Position numbers and translations under genes: made by a program. The notes under the pieces are model-generated. The model saw nothing but the letters and a program-made list of their open reading frames with translations. It did not search any database and was not told the DNA's origin. Positions 33,190-40,691 of a stretch of 64,000 nt of DNA are shown here, one piece after another. Source of the stretch: Streptomyces sp. B21-105 (lineage in GTDB: Bacteria > Actinomycetota > Actinomycetes > Streptomycetales > Streptomycetaceae); the NCBI RefSeq assembly GCF_036898465.1, contig NZ_JARUMJ010000001.1, positions 5,952,001 through 6,016,000 of the forward strand, read 5' to 3'. Position 1 is the stretch's first letter. Each line of letters opens with the position of its first letter.

Positions 33190-35487
33190 GTGGGACAGCC
33201 GGTCCACTCTGCCGCGTACCTGGATCCGGAAGCGTCCGTGGAAGCGAGAACCGACGACTTGCTGTCCCGGATGACCCTGCCGGAGAAGGTCGGGCAGCTG
33301 CTGATGCTCGACGCGCAACACGGGGATCTGGCGGACATCGTGTGGGCCAAGCTGGCCGGATCGGTCCTGCATGTGTCTCCCGACCTGATGCCGCAGGCCA
33401 TGGAACTGGCCCGGCAGACACGGCTCGGCATACCGTTGCTGACAGCCGACGACGGCATCCACGGCCACTCGTTCTGGCCGGGTGCGACCATCTTCCCGAC
33501 CCAGCTGGCCATGGCCTGCACCTGGGACCCCTCCCTGCTCCACCGGGTGGCCCGAGCGGCCGCGACCGAGATCGCGGCGACCGGAATCCACGGGACCTTC
33601 TCCCCGGTGCTGTGCATCACGCGGGACCTGCGCTGGGGCCGGATCAACGAGACGTTCGGCGAGGACCCGTTCCTGATCGGCGAACTCGGGGCGGCGATGG
33701 TGCGTGGCTATCAGGGTGAGGGTCTCAGCGATCCGACCGCGGTGCTGGCGTACGCCAAGCACTTCGCGGGCTACTCCGAGACCCTGGGCGGGCGCGACGC
33801 GAGCGAGGCCGATCTCAGCCCACGCAAGCTGCGCTCGTGGTTCCTGCCCCCCTTCGAGCAGGCGGTACGGGCCGGATGCCGCGGCTTCATGCTCGGCTAC
33901 CAGTCCATCGACGGGGTGCCCATCACCGCGCATCACTGGCTGATCAACGATGTGCTCAAGGGCGAGTGGGGCTTCACCGGGACACTGGTGACCGACTGGG
34001 ACAACGTCGGCCGGATGGTCTACGACCAGCGCACCTGCGCCGACTATGCCGAGGCGGCGGCGGTCGCCGTCAACTCCGGCAACGACCTCATCATGGCCAC
34101 GCCGCAGTTCTTCGAGGGCGCGCAGGAGGCGATCGCCCGCGGCCTGGTTGAAGAGAAGCAGATCGATGACGCGGTACGGCGGGTTCTACGGCTGAAGTTC
34201 GAACTCGGGCTATTCGAGGACCCCCGCGCCCCCGACCCCGAGCGGCAGGCGCAGGTGATCGGCTGCCGAGCACACGCCGACCTCAACCTCGAAACCGCCC
34301 GTCGTTCCCTGGTGTTGCTGCGCAACGACGGGGTCCTGCCCCTCGAAGGCGGCTTGACCTCGGACGGAACCGGCCGCGCCGCGAGCCGAGGCAAGCAGCG
34401 GACGATCGCGGTCATCGGCCCCAACGCCGACAGCCCGCAAGCCATGCTCGGCGACTGGGCGGGCGCCACCGGCCAGGTCCCGTGGATGCCCGAAGGCCAT
34501 CCACGGGAGTCGGTGGAGACGGTGCTCGACGGTCTGCGCGCCGTCGCGCCGGCCGACTGGACCATCACGTACGCCCGCGGAGCCGACATCGAAAGCCCCG
34601 CCTCCAACGCCGGGTGGTCCCTCGGGCCCGACGGCCAGCCACAGCCGGATATTTTCACCCCTGCCCCGGTCGACCAGGCAAAACTTGAGGAGGCCAGCGC
34701 CGCCGCAGAGGCCGCCGACTACGCCGTCGTGGTCGTGGGGGACACCATCGCCCTCACCGGCGAGGTGCGCTCCACGGCCACGCTCGACCTCCAAGGAGGC
34801 CAGATCGCACTGCTGGACGCGGTCGCCGCCACCGGCACACCGATGATCGTCGTACTCGCCCAGTCCAAGCCGAGCACCCTCCCGGACTCGGCCCTCGACT
34901 CGGCAGCACTCATCGAGGCGTTCAACCCGGGCATGCGCGGTGGCCGCGCCCTCGCCGAACTCCTCCTCGGACTCATCGAACCCAGCGGCCGGCTCCCGGT
35001 CTCCTTCGCCCGCCACGTCGGACAGCAACCGGTCTTCTACAACCAGGTGCGAGGCCAGCACGGAACCCGCTACGCGGATCTCACCCAGGACCCCCTGTTC
35101 GCGTTCGGCGAGGGCCTCACCTACACCACCGTCACCTACTCCCACCTGGCCGTGCACGACCCGGAGGTCACCGCTGACGGCACCGTCAACGCCACGGTAC
35201 GACTCACCAACAGCGGCACCCGTCCTGCCCTGGAAACGGTCCAGGCATACATCAGCGACCTGACCACCAGCGTCACGTGGGTCGAGCAGGAGCTGAAGGG
35301 CTTCACCCAGGTCGAAATCGCTCCAGGCGAAACCCTGGACGTCGACATCAGCATCCCTGCCGCGCACTGCTCACTCGTCACGGCCGACAACCGCCGTGTG
35401 GTCGAACCAGGTGAGTTCGCACTCCGCGTCGGCCCCAGCTCACGACGGGAGCAGCAGCTGAGCGTGGAATTCCGCATCCGGACCTGA
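33190..35487 (+). CDS. Glycoside hydrolase family 3 beta-glycosidase
   Basis: A 765-residue GH3 enzyme with N-terminal barrel, alpha/beta sandwich and C-terminal fibronectin-III-like domain. The nucleophile is Asp269 in GTLVTDWDNVG; substrate-binding IPLLTADDGIHGH and TFSPVLCITRDLRWGRINETFGEDPFL are clear, as are AYAKHFAGYSETLGGRDASEADLS and the late PLFAFGEGLTYT. I chose GTG 33190, with GGAG six bases upstream; GTG 33163 is in frame. No signal peptide, so it cleaves imported oligosaccharides in the cytosol. Beta-glucosidase or xylosidase specificity cannot be told from sequence alone. Confidence 0.92.
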   Translation: MGQPVHSAAYLDPEASVEARTDDLLSRMTLPEKVGQLLMLDAQHGDLADIVWAKLAGSVLHVSPDLMPQAMELARQTRLGIPLLTADDGIHGHSFWPGATIFPTQLAMACTWDPSLLHRVARAAATEIAATGIHGTFSPVLCITRDLRWGRINETFGEDPFLIGELGAAMVRGYQGEGLSDPTAVLAYAKHFAGYSETLGGRDASEADLSPRKLRSWFLPPFEQAVRAGCRGFMLGYQSIDGVPITAHHWLINDVLKGEWGFTGTLVTDWDNVGRMVYDQRTCADYAEAAAVAVNSGNDLIMATPQFFEGAQEAIARGLVEEKQIDDAVRRVLRLKFELGLFEDPRAPDPERQAQVIGCRAHADLNLETARRSLVLLRNDGVLPLEGGLTSDGTGRAASRGKQRTIAVIGPNADSPQAMLGDWAGATGQVPWMPEGHPRESVETVLDGLRAVAPADWTITYARGADIESPASNAGWSLGPDGQPQPDIFTPAPVDQAKLEEASAAAEAADYAVVVVGDTIALTGEVRSTATLDLQGGQIALLDAVAATGTPMIVVLAQSKPSTLPDSALDSAALIEAFNPGMRGGRALAELLLGLIEPSGRLPVSFARHVGQQPVFYNQVRGQHGTRYADLTQDPLFAFGEGLTYTTVTYSHLAVHDPEVTADGTVNATVRLTNSGTRPALETVQAYISDLTTSVTWVEQELKGFTQVEIAPGETLDVDISIPAAHCSLVTADNRRVVEPGEFALRVGPSSRREQQLSVEFRIRT

Positions 35488-35608
35488 GTGTCGTATCCGG
35501 ACCTTCGGGCCGCATGCGGCCTTGAAGACCCCCGCCCCGCCGGCCCGCCGCCCCGCCGATCAGAGGGCCGGCGGGGCGGGCCCCTCTGCCACACCGAAAG
35601 GCGCGCGT

Positions 35609-37039
35609 GTGTCCATCCCACCCCGCGATCCGCACTTCCCCGTCGCGCACCTGCGCCCGCCCCGCAACTGGATCAACGACCCCAACGGGCTGGTCTTCCA
35701 CGACGGCCACTACCACGTGTGCTACCAGTACAACCCGTACGGAGCGACCCACGCGAACATGCACTGGGGCCACTTCCGCAGTCCCGACCTGCTGAGCTGG
35801 GAGCCGCTGCCGATCGCCCTGGCCCCGACCCCCGATGGCGAGGACGTCGACGGATGCTTCTCCGGCAACGCCGTCTCCGACGGAGACCGTCTCGTCGCCT
35901 TCTACTCCGCGCACCGCGAGACCCGCTCGTTCCAACACCAGCCCGTCACCTGCGCCGTCTCCCACGACGGCGGCGACAGCTTCCGACCGCGGGGCGAACT
36001 GCTCATCCCCGAGCTGCCCGAGGGCTGCACCATGTACCGCGACCCCTATGTCTGGCAGGACGGAGACAGCTGGCGGATGCTGGTCGGCGCCGCCCTCGCG
36101 GACGGCCACGCCGCCGCCCTTCTCTACGACTCGCCCGACCTGGAGAACTGGACCTACCGGGGGCCCTTCGCGGCCCGCCGTCCGGAGCCCATCGGTGGCA
36201 CCGAACTGCTCACCGGCGAGGGCTGGGAATGCCCCCAATACCTCCCGGCAGCCGACGGACGCGGCGCCCTCATCCTCAGCGCATGGACCGAACCCACCGG
36301 CCCGCAGCACCTCGCAGCCCTGATCGGCGAAGAGAACGACAGCCACTTCAAGGCCGGCCCACCGGTACCCGTCGACCACGGCCCCGACTGCTACGCACCC
36401 GCCCTGCTGCGTGCACCGGGCGGCCGGTGGCTGCTGTGGGGCTGGTCGTGGGAAGCCCGCGACGAAGCCTGGGCGGTCGCGGACGGATGGGCCGGCGTCC
36501 TTACCCTGCCCCGCGAGATACACATCCACGACGACGGCACACTGGGCCAGCAGCCCGCCACCGAACTGCTCGCCCTGCGCGGCAGGCACAGCATCCACTC
36601 CGCAGGCGAGATGAACGGCACGCAGCCGGCGGACCTCGGCACCGTGGGCCGCGCCTTCGACCTGACGGCCCGTCTGGAGCCGACCGGAAACGCCGGTCTA
36701 CGGCTCCTCACGACCCCAGACGGCTCCGAGTACCTCGACATCCGCCTCGATGCCGATGCGGGCGAACTGGTCGTCGACCGCGACCACGCCTCCCTGGACC
36801 CCCGGGCCCGCGGCGGCTCCTACCGGATGCCCTGCCCAGCTGACCGGCCCGTCGACCTGCGCGTCGTCGTCGACCACTCCATCGCCGAGATTTTCCTGAT
36901 CACCACCGGCCAGGTCCTCACCCTGCGGTTCTACCCCACAGGGCAGAGCCCATGGCGACTTCAGGCCCACACCGCACCGGGGACGCGCCTCGGGTTCGCG
37001 GTCGACGCCTGGGTACTGCACCCGCTCGTGATCAAGTAG
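35609..37039 (+). CDS. Glycoside hydrolase family 32 (sucrose/fructan hydrolase)
   Basis: A 476-residue beta-fructofuranosidase-type enzyme. All three GH32 acidic motifs are present: nucleophile D24 in NWINDPNG, transition-state stabiliser D145 in YRDP, and acid/base E207 in WECP. A five-bladed propeller is followed by the beta-sandwich (from about 350). I favour GTG 35609, preceded by GAAAGG; the longer frame from 35522 adds Pro/Arg-rich text with no family match. No signal peptide, so it acts on imported sucrose or fructo-oligosaccharides. Last intact gene of the sugar operon. Confidence 0.92.
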   Translation: MSIPPRDPHFPVAHLRPPRNWINDPNGLVFHDGHYHVCYQYNPYGATHANMHWGHFRSPDLLSWEPLPIALAPTPDGEDVDGCFSGNAVSDGDRLVAFYSAHRETRSFQHQPVTCAVSHDGGDSFRPRGELLIPELPEGCTMYRDPYVWQDGDSWRMLVGAALADGHAAALLYDSPDLENWTYRGPFAARRPEPIGGTELLTGEGWECPQYLPAADGRGALILSAWTEPTGPQHLAALIGEENDSHFKAGPPVPVDHGPDCYAPALLRAPGGRWLLWGWSWEARDEAWAVADGWAGVLTLPREIHIHDDGTLGQQPATELLALRGRHSIHSAGEMNGTQPADLGTVGRAFDLTARLEPTGNAGLRLLTTPDGSEYLDIRLDADAGELVVDRDHASLDPRARGGSYRMPCPADRPVDLRVVVDHSIAEIFLITTGQVLTLRFYPTGQSPWRLQAHTAPGTRLGFAVDAWVLHPLVIK

Positions 37040-37170
37040 CTGAGCACCGGCGTCGCGGAGCCGGCGCCGGCGTCGTCGTAGAACCGACTCGGACCGGTCG
37101 ATCCCCACCTCGGCACTGTGTCCCACCCGCTCCCAAGCACTGAACAAGCAGGTCCGAAGGAGGATCTTCC

Positions 37171-37320
37171 ATGAGGTCATACGGTCTCGGACGACGCCAG
37201 TTCCTGGCCACCGCAGTCGGTGTCGCCGCCGCCTGGACCCACGTTTCGGGCAACGCCAACGCCGCCCCGCAGCTGAAGCAAGCCTCACGAGATGGCTCGC
37301 GTGGACCGTGGTCTCGGTGA
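37171..37320 (+). pseudogene. Tat signal peptide stub of a truncated exported protein
   Basis: A strong AAGGAGG ribosome site precedes an ATG whose frame gives a complete twin-arginine signal peptide: GRRQFLATAVGVAAAWTHVS then GNANAAPQLKQAS. The reading then becomes meaningless (RDGSRGPWSR) and stops at 37318-37320. The mature domain is gone, cut at a junction near 37290 with NRPS-like sequence of opposite strand. From its position after a GH32 gene, an exported levanase or inulinase is a plausible former product, but the remaining text does not prove this. Confidence 0.75.
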
Positions 37321-37640
37321 TCCCGTACACGTTGACCAGCACCGGCTCGTCGCCGGGATGCAGGGCGTACCACTCCGCCGGCCGCCGGAAGTCGAGCGCC
37401 TCGCCGCCGAGGACGACGTAGCGCAGCGCGAGCCGTCGGCCGAGCCGTGGATCGTCCGCGTACGCCTGGAGGAGCTGGTGGAAGGCCGAGGCGTGTGGCT
37501 CAGCACGGTGACGGCCTCGTCCGCCAGAAGCCGGAGGAAACGCTCCGGCGCGCGGCGGGTGGCCGGGGGCACCAGGACGAGCCGGCCGCCGTGCAGGAGG
37601 GGTCCCACCCCTTCGGCCTCCCGCCAGGACATCGTCGACG
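37290..37640 (-). pseudogene. NRPS adenylation-domain fragment with frameshift
   Basis: Minus-strand text reads GPLLHGGRLVLVPPATRRAP then ERFLRLLADEAVTVLSHTP, shifts frame by a one-base loss near 37497, and continues SAFHQLLQAYADDPRLGRR, RYVVLGGEALDFRRPAEWYA and the A5 core motif NVYGITETTVHASHLV. About 110 residues of an adenylation domain survive, cut at both ends. On the plus strand at 37628-37700, DIVDVVRDTYLAHHAGDSVN resembles the start of an SbnB/ornithine-cyclodeaminase-like protein, another possible NRPS-cluster relic. Confidence 0.75.
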
Positions 37641-37764
37641 TCGTCCGCGACACCTACCTCGCCCACCACGCGGGCGACTCGGTGAACCGCCGCACTCCCA
37701 CCCGCGTCCGGCCGCGCCGTTCGGCGGGCCGGTGTGGGTGCCGCGGGGTGGGGTGTTGTGCGGG

Positions 37765-38562
37765 TTATGCGGCGCCCAGGGCGCCGCAGCGGAAGATGTG
37801 GTGGTTGACGGGGTCGTCGCGCAGGATCGCGCCGCGCAGATCCTGCAGCTCGCGGCTCAGGTCCAGGCCCAGCCGCGCGGACATGCTGGCGCGCGCGGAG
37901 GACAGCACGCGCAGCGCGTCGGCGCGGCGGCCGCATTCGTAGAGCGTGGCGGCACGGAAGGCCAGGAACATCTCGTGCTCGGGATGCTCCGCGGTGAGCC
38001 GCGCGAGTTCCGCGGCGAGCGACGCGTAGTTGCGCAGCTTGAACTCCGCTGCGACACGCAGCAGTTGCGCCGAGATCAGCAGTTCGTCGAAGGCGGTGGC
38101 GACCCCTCGGCGGGTTCGTTCGGAGGCGACGTCCTCCAGTACCGCCCCCCGCCACTCGGCCAGGGCGGCCGAGGCGAGCCGTGACACCTCCTGCGGCTCG
38201 GTGCCCCGCTGAGCCCGGTCGACCAGCTGGCTGAAGCGGTGCACATCCACCAGCTGCGGATCGCCGGTGAGGGTGTACGTCGAGCCGCTCCGCACCAGCC
38301 GCACCGACCCGTCGGCCCCGCCCCGGCGAAGGCTCGCCCGCAGCCGGCAGACGTTCACATACAGGTCGGCCCGGGACCTCGGTCGTTCGTCCTCGTCCGA
38401 CAGCAGATCGATCAGCCGGTCCATCGGCAGCGGCCGGCCCATCTCCAGCAGGAGTAAGCCCAGCAGCAGACGCTCGCGGCGGCGCCCGATGGTCCTGGGG
38501 TGTCCGTCGACGGTCCATTCAACTCTGCCGAGCACTCGAAAATATGACCCCGTGGCAAGCAT
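37765..38562 (-). CDS. SARP family regulator of the cysteine-rich peptide cluster
   Basis: A 265-residue SARP-type activator: N-terminal OmpR-like winged helix (about 8-95: FRVLGRVEWTV, RRRERLLLGLLLLEMGRPLPMDRLIDLLSDEDE, SRADLYVNVCRLRASLRRGG) and a C-terminal bacterial transcriptional activation domain (about 100-245: VDVHRFSQLVDRA, ALAEWRGAVLEDV, AAELARLTAEHPEHEMFLAFRAATLYECGRRADAL). SARPs switch on secondary-metabolite and peptide clusters. It is divergent from the thioredoxin gene at 38673, and the intervening 110 bases contain three TGGCA heptamers with 11-base periodicity, the classic SARP target layout. Confidence 0.93.
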   Translation of the reverse strand: MLATGSYFRVLGRVEWTVDGHPRTIGRRRERLLLGLLLLEMGRPLPMDRLIDLLSDEDERPRSRADLYVNVCRLRASLRRGGADGSVRLVRSGSTYTLTGDPQLVDVHRFSQLVDRAQRGTEPQEVSRLASAALAEWRGAVLEDVASERTRRGVATAFDELLISAQLLRVAAEFKLRNYASLAAELARLTAEHPEHEMFLAFRAATLYECGRRADALRVLSSARASMSARLGLDLSRELQDLRGAILRDDPVNHHIFRCGALGAA

Positions 38563-38592
38563 GCCGTCATGGTGCTCAGCCCGTCATGCTCC

Positions 38593-38636
38593 TGGCAAGG
38601 TGTTGGCATCCTCCTGGCAGGCCCCACCTCTCACAC
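38593..38636 (+). promoter_or_regulatory. SARP-type promoter: three TGGCA heptamers, 11-bp period
   Basis: TGGCAAG (38593), TGGCATC (38604) and TGGCAGG (38615) start exactly 11 bases apart, placing them on one face of the helix. TCACACT at about 38631, nine bases after the last heptamer, fits as the -10. SARPs of the ActII-ORF4/DnrI type bind heptamers in just this arrangement. A fourth TGGCAAG lies at 38553. Confidence 0.8.
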
Positions 38637-38672
38637 TGCTCCCAAGTGCCACCGCGCCCAGGGGGTAGAAAC

Positions 38673-39206
38673 GTGCCATACGTCATAGCCGGTCTCGTGC
38701 TCGTCGGAGCCGTCGCCGTGCTCAACCTCGTCCTGCTCCTGGTCGTCCTGCGCCGCTGGCAGGAACTCGAAGCCGTCAGCCGGCACCGCGACTTCGCGGC
38801 CCAGGGGCCCCAACCCGGGGACGGACTACCGGACTTCACCGCCACCGCGCTCAGCGGGCGGACGCTGACCCAGGACGACTTCCGCTCCGGGGAACTGCTG
38901 CTGGGCGTCTTCTCCCACGACTGCCCGTCCTGCACCGACGCCCTCCCCGACTTCGCCGCACGGGCCGACCGGGCACGGGCGACGGGCGGCCGGGTGCTGG
39001 CCCTGGTGATCGGCGCCGAGGCCGTCGAGAGCAGCCTGACCGCCCAACTCGTCGGGCCGGCGGACGAGGTGGTGCCCGGGTCCGAGGCGGCACCGCTGTT
39101 CGGCGCCCTGCGGGTCCCCGCCTTCCCCACGATCCTCAGCTACCGGGACGGCGTCGTCGCCGCTCCCTCCGCCGCCGACCGCGAACCGGTACCGGCGGCC
39201 TCCTGA
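38673..39206 (+). CDS. Membrane-anchored thioredoxin-like protein (MauD/TlpA type, CPSC)
   Basis: A 177-residue protein with one N-terminal membrane anchor (about residues 3-26) and a thioredoxin/AhpC-like domain outside: LPDFTATALSGRTLTQDDF, active site FSHDCPSC with C84 and C87, and the cis-Pro region VPAFPTILSY. This is the MauD/TlpA layout, and MauD works with MauE to form disulfides in the Cys-rich small subunit of methylamine dehydrogenase. The GTG at 38673 follows GGGGGT. First gene after the SARP promoter and directly upstream of the eight-cysteine peptide, so it probably oxidises or isomerises that peptide. Confidence 0.9.
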   Translation: MPYVIAGLVLVGAVAVLNLVLLLVVLRRWQELEAVSRHRDFAAQGPQPGDGLPDFTATALSGRTLTQDDFRSGELLLGVFSHDCPSCTDALPDFAARADRARATGGRVLALVIGAEAVESSLTAQLVGPADEVVPGSEAAPLFGALRVPAFPTILSYRDGVVAAPSAADREPVPAAS

Positions 39207-39210
39207 GCCC

Positions 39211-39239
39211 CGGTGCGGCCGCGGACCGCGGCCGCACCG
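39211..39239 (+). terminator. Hairpin between thioredoxin and peptide genes
   Basis: CGGTGCGGCCGCGG (39211-39224) and its exact reverse complement (39226-39239) form a 14-bp perfect stem four bases after the thioredoxin stop. It could terminate, stall processing, or stabilise an mRNA end in front of the peptide gene. Confidence 0.7.
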
Positions 39240-39279
39240 CGGAGTACGCACATCCCATCCCCACAGGAAGAGGAGAACC

Positions 39280-39459
39280 ATGCGCACACTGAAGGCCGGT
39301 GCGGGCCGTCTGATCGAGCGGATTCTGCCCAAGGCCGTGGCGGACGCGGGCTGCCCGCCGGACTGCTACACCGAGTGGAGCACCAGCGCCCAGCGCTGCC
39401 GTCGCTGCTGCTACACCGGCGCGTGCAAGATCAGCTGCGGAAGCTGGGACTACTGCTGA
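39280..39459 (+). CDS. Eight-cysteine 59-residue peptide precursor
   Basis: ATG 39280 follows an excellent AAGAGGAG ribosome site. The product has a 24-residue leader, MRTLKAGAGRLIERILPKAV plus ADAG, that is amphipathic and lacks the hydrophobic core of a Sec signal. A 35-residue core follows with cysteines at 25, 29, 40, 43, 44, 49, 53 and 59, the last being the C-terminal residue. Eight cysteines allow four disulfides; aromatic residues Y30, W33, Y45, W56 and Y58 are interspersed. A21-D22-A23 is an AxA signal-peptidase site, matching the S26 peptidase encoded downstream. I know of no named family. The frame is shorter than common gene-calling limits and would be easily missed. Confidence 0.85.
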   Translation: MRTLKAGAGRLIERILPKAVADAGCPPDCYTEWSTSAQRCRRCCYTGACKISCGSWDYC

Positions 39460-39466
39460 ACCACCA

Positions 39467-39494
39467 CGGGGCGGGCCGCGTGCGGCCCGCCCCG
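39467..39494 (+). terminator. Hairpin after the peptide gene, probable attenuator
   Basis: CGGGGCGGGCCGC (39467-39479) is perfectly complementary to GCGGCCCGCCCCG (39482-39494): a 13-bp GC stem seven bases after the peptide stop. Placed before the maturation and export genes, it would let peptide mRNA exceed the rest, as is common in peptide-natural-product operons. Confidence 0.8.
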
Positions 39495-39573
39495 TGCCCG
39501 CCCTGTGCGGCTTGCACCGAGCCGCTCGCCCCGTGCCCGCGCCGGCCCGGCATCCCTCCCTCCGGAGTCACCC

Positions 39574-40143
39574 TTGTCCGACCTGCTGCTCGTCTGCCGC
39601 CTGACCCTGATCTGCGTGCTGGCCGTGGCGGGCCTCGCCAAGCTGCGCGACCGCCGCCGGTTCGCCGCGGCACTGGGCGACCTCACCCGCCTGCCCGCCG
39701 CCGCCCGCCCGGCGCTCGCCGTCCTGGTGCCCGCGGCCGAACTCCTCGCCGCCGTGCTCCTCGCCGTGCCCCGCACGCTCACCGCGGGTCTGGTCGCCGC
39801 CGCCGCCCTGTGCACGGCGTTCAGCGCCGTCGCCGTCACCACCATGCGGCGCGGCAGCCCCGCCGGCTGTCCCTGCTTCGGCAGCAGGACCACCGTGCCC
39901 ATGGGCCCCTGGCACGTCGCACGCAACGCCGTCCTCACCGCGCTCGCGGTTCTCGGCGGCGCCGTCGCCCTCACCCACGGCACCGCCACCGACCTCGACG
40001 CCCCGGCGCTCGGGCTCGCCGTCGCGGTCGCCGGCTACCTCACCACGCTCGCCGTCTTCACCGACGACCTCGCCTCCTTCTTCTCCGCCCGCCCCGGCCG
40101 ACGTCCCGCACCGACCGACGCTGAAAGGACGATCACGCAGTGA
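39574..40143 (+). CDS. MauE/DoxX-like redox membrane protein
   Basis: A 189-residue integral membrane protein with four predicted hydrophobic segments (about 3-20, 47-65, 70-90 and 120-160 in two passes). It has the start LICVLAVAGLAKLRDR.RF and the conserved cysteine pair C99-P-C101 in GCPCFGS, which mark the MauE family, membrane partners of thioredoxin-like MauD in disulfide formation (a VKOR/DsbB-like role). I chose TTG 39574 with GGAG six bases upstream; no ATG or GTG gives a better start. Its stop overlaps the next gene's GTG. It would supply oxidising equivalents for folding the eight-cysteine peptide. Confidence 0.88.
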   Translation: MSDLLLVCRLTLICVLAVAGLAKLRDRRRFAAALGDLTRLPAAARPALAVLVPAAELLAAVLLAVPRTLTAGLVAAAALCTAFSAVAVTTMRRGSPAGCPCFGSRTTVPMGPWHVARNAVLTALAVLGGAVALTHGTATDLDAPALGLAVAVAGYLTTLAVFTDDLASFFSARPGRRPAPTDAERTITQ

Positions 40144-40691
40144 GCCACGCCATCGCCGGCCTCGCCCTTCTCGCGGCGGTCACCCTCGTCAACGCCCTTC
40201 TCACCGTCGCCGTCAGCAAACGCTGGCGGACCGCGATGGCCCCCGCTCCGGCCGCCGCGCCCCCGGGTCCGCCGGCCCTCGCCGTCCGGGAAGGCGACCG
40301 CACGCCCGCGTTCACCCTGCACACCCCCCGCGGCGAGGTCGGCGAAGCCGGTCTGGCCGGGCACCCCGCCCTCATCTGCTTCCTGCGCCCCAACTGCGGG
40401 CCCACCAGGGACAGCCTCCCCGGAATCCAGCGCTGGGCCGAGGCGAACACCCCGTCAGGCGCGCGGCTCGTCGCCGTCGTCAGCGGACCGCCCGCCGACG
40501 CCGGCCCCCTGCTCGAAGTGGTCGGCCCGCTCACCGAACTCACCGCCACCGAGCCCCCGAACGGTCCGCTCGCCGCGGCCTTCGGCGTCCGTCACCACCC
40601 CTCGTTCGTCCTCCTCGACGCCGACGGGACCGTCACCGGGACGGGCATCGGCCAAGGGTCCCTGCCCGCGCTCGACCCCGTCACCGCATGA
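40140..40691 (+). CDS. Second membrane-anchored thioredoxin-fold protein, non-CxxC
   Basis: A 183-residue protein with an N-terminal membrane anchor (about 3-25), a Pro/Ala linker (33-46) and a TlpA/redoxin domain (TPAFTLHTPRGEVGEAGLAGHPALICFLRPNCGPT). The active-site position reads C86-G-P-T instead of CxxC; a second cysteine, C80, lies six residues earlier. The cis-Pro region HHPSFVLLDADGTV is intact. A mono-thiol thioredoxin fold beside a CPSC one suggests division of labour, for example isomerase or holdase versus oxidase. GTG start overlaps the MauE stop and its own stop overlaps the ABC start. Confidence 0.88.
   Translation: MSHAIAGLALLAAVTLVNALLTVAVSKRWRTAMAPAPAAAPPGPPALAVREGDRTPAFTLHTPRGEVGEAGLAGHPALICFLRPNCGPTRDSLPGIQRWAEANTPSGARLVAVVSGPPADAGPLLEVVGPLTELTATEPPNGPLAAAFGVRHHPSFVLLDADGTVTGTGIGQGSLPALDPVTA

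Noticed and set aside
39280..39459. Reading the eight-cysteine peptide as a lanthipeptide or other thioether RiPP precursor
   Set aside because: No LanB/C/M, radical SAM, YcaO or other modifying enzyme is present; the redox genes point to disulfides instead.
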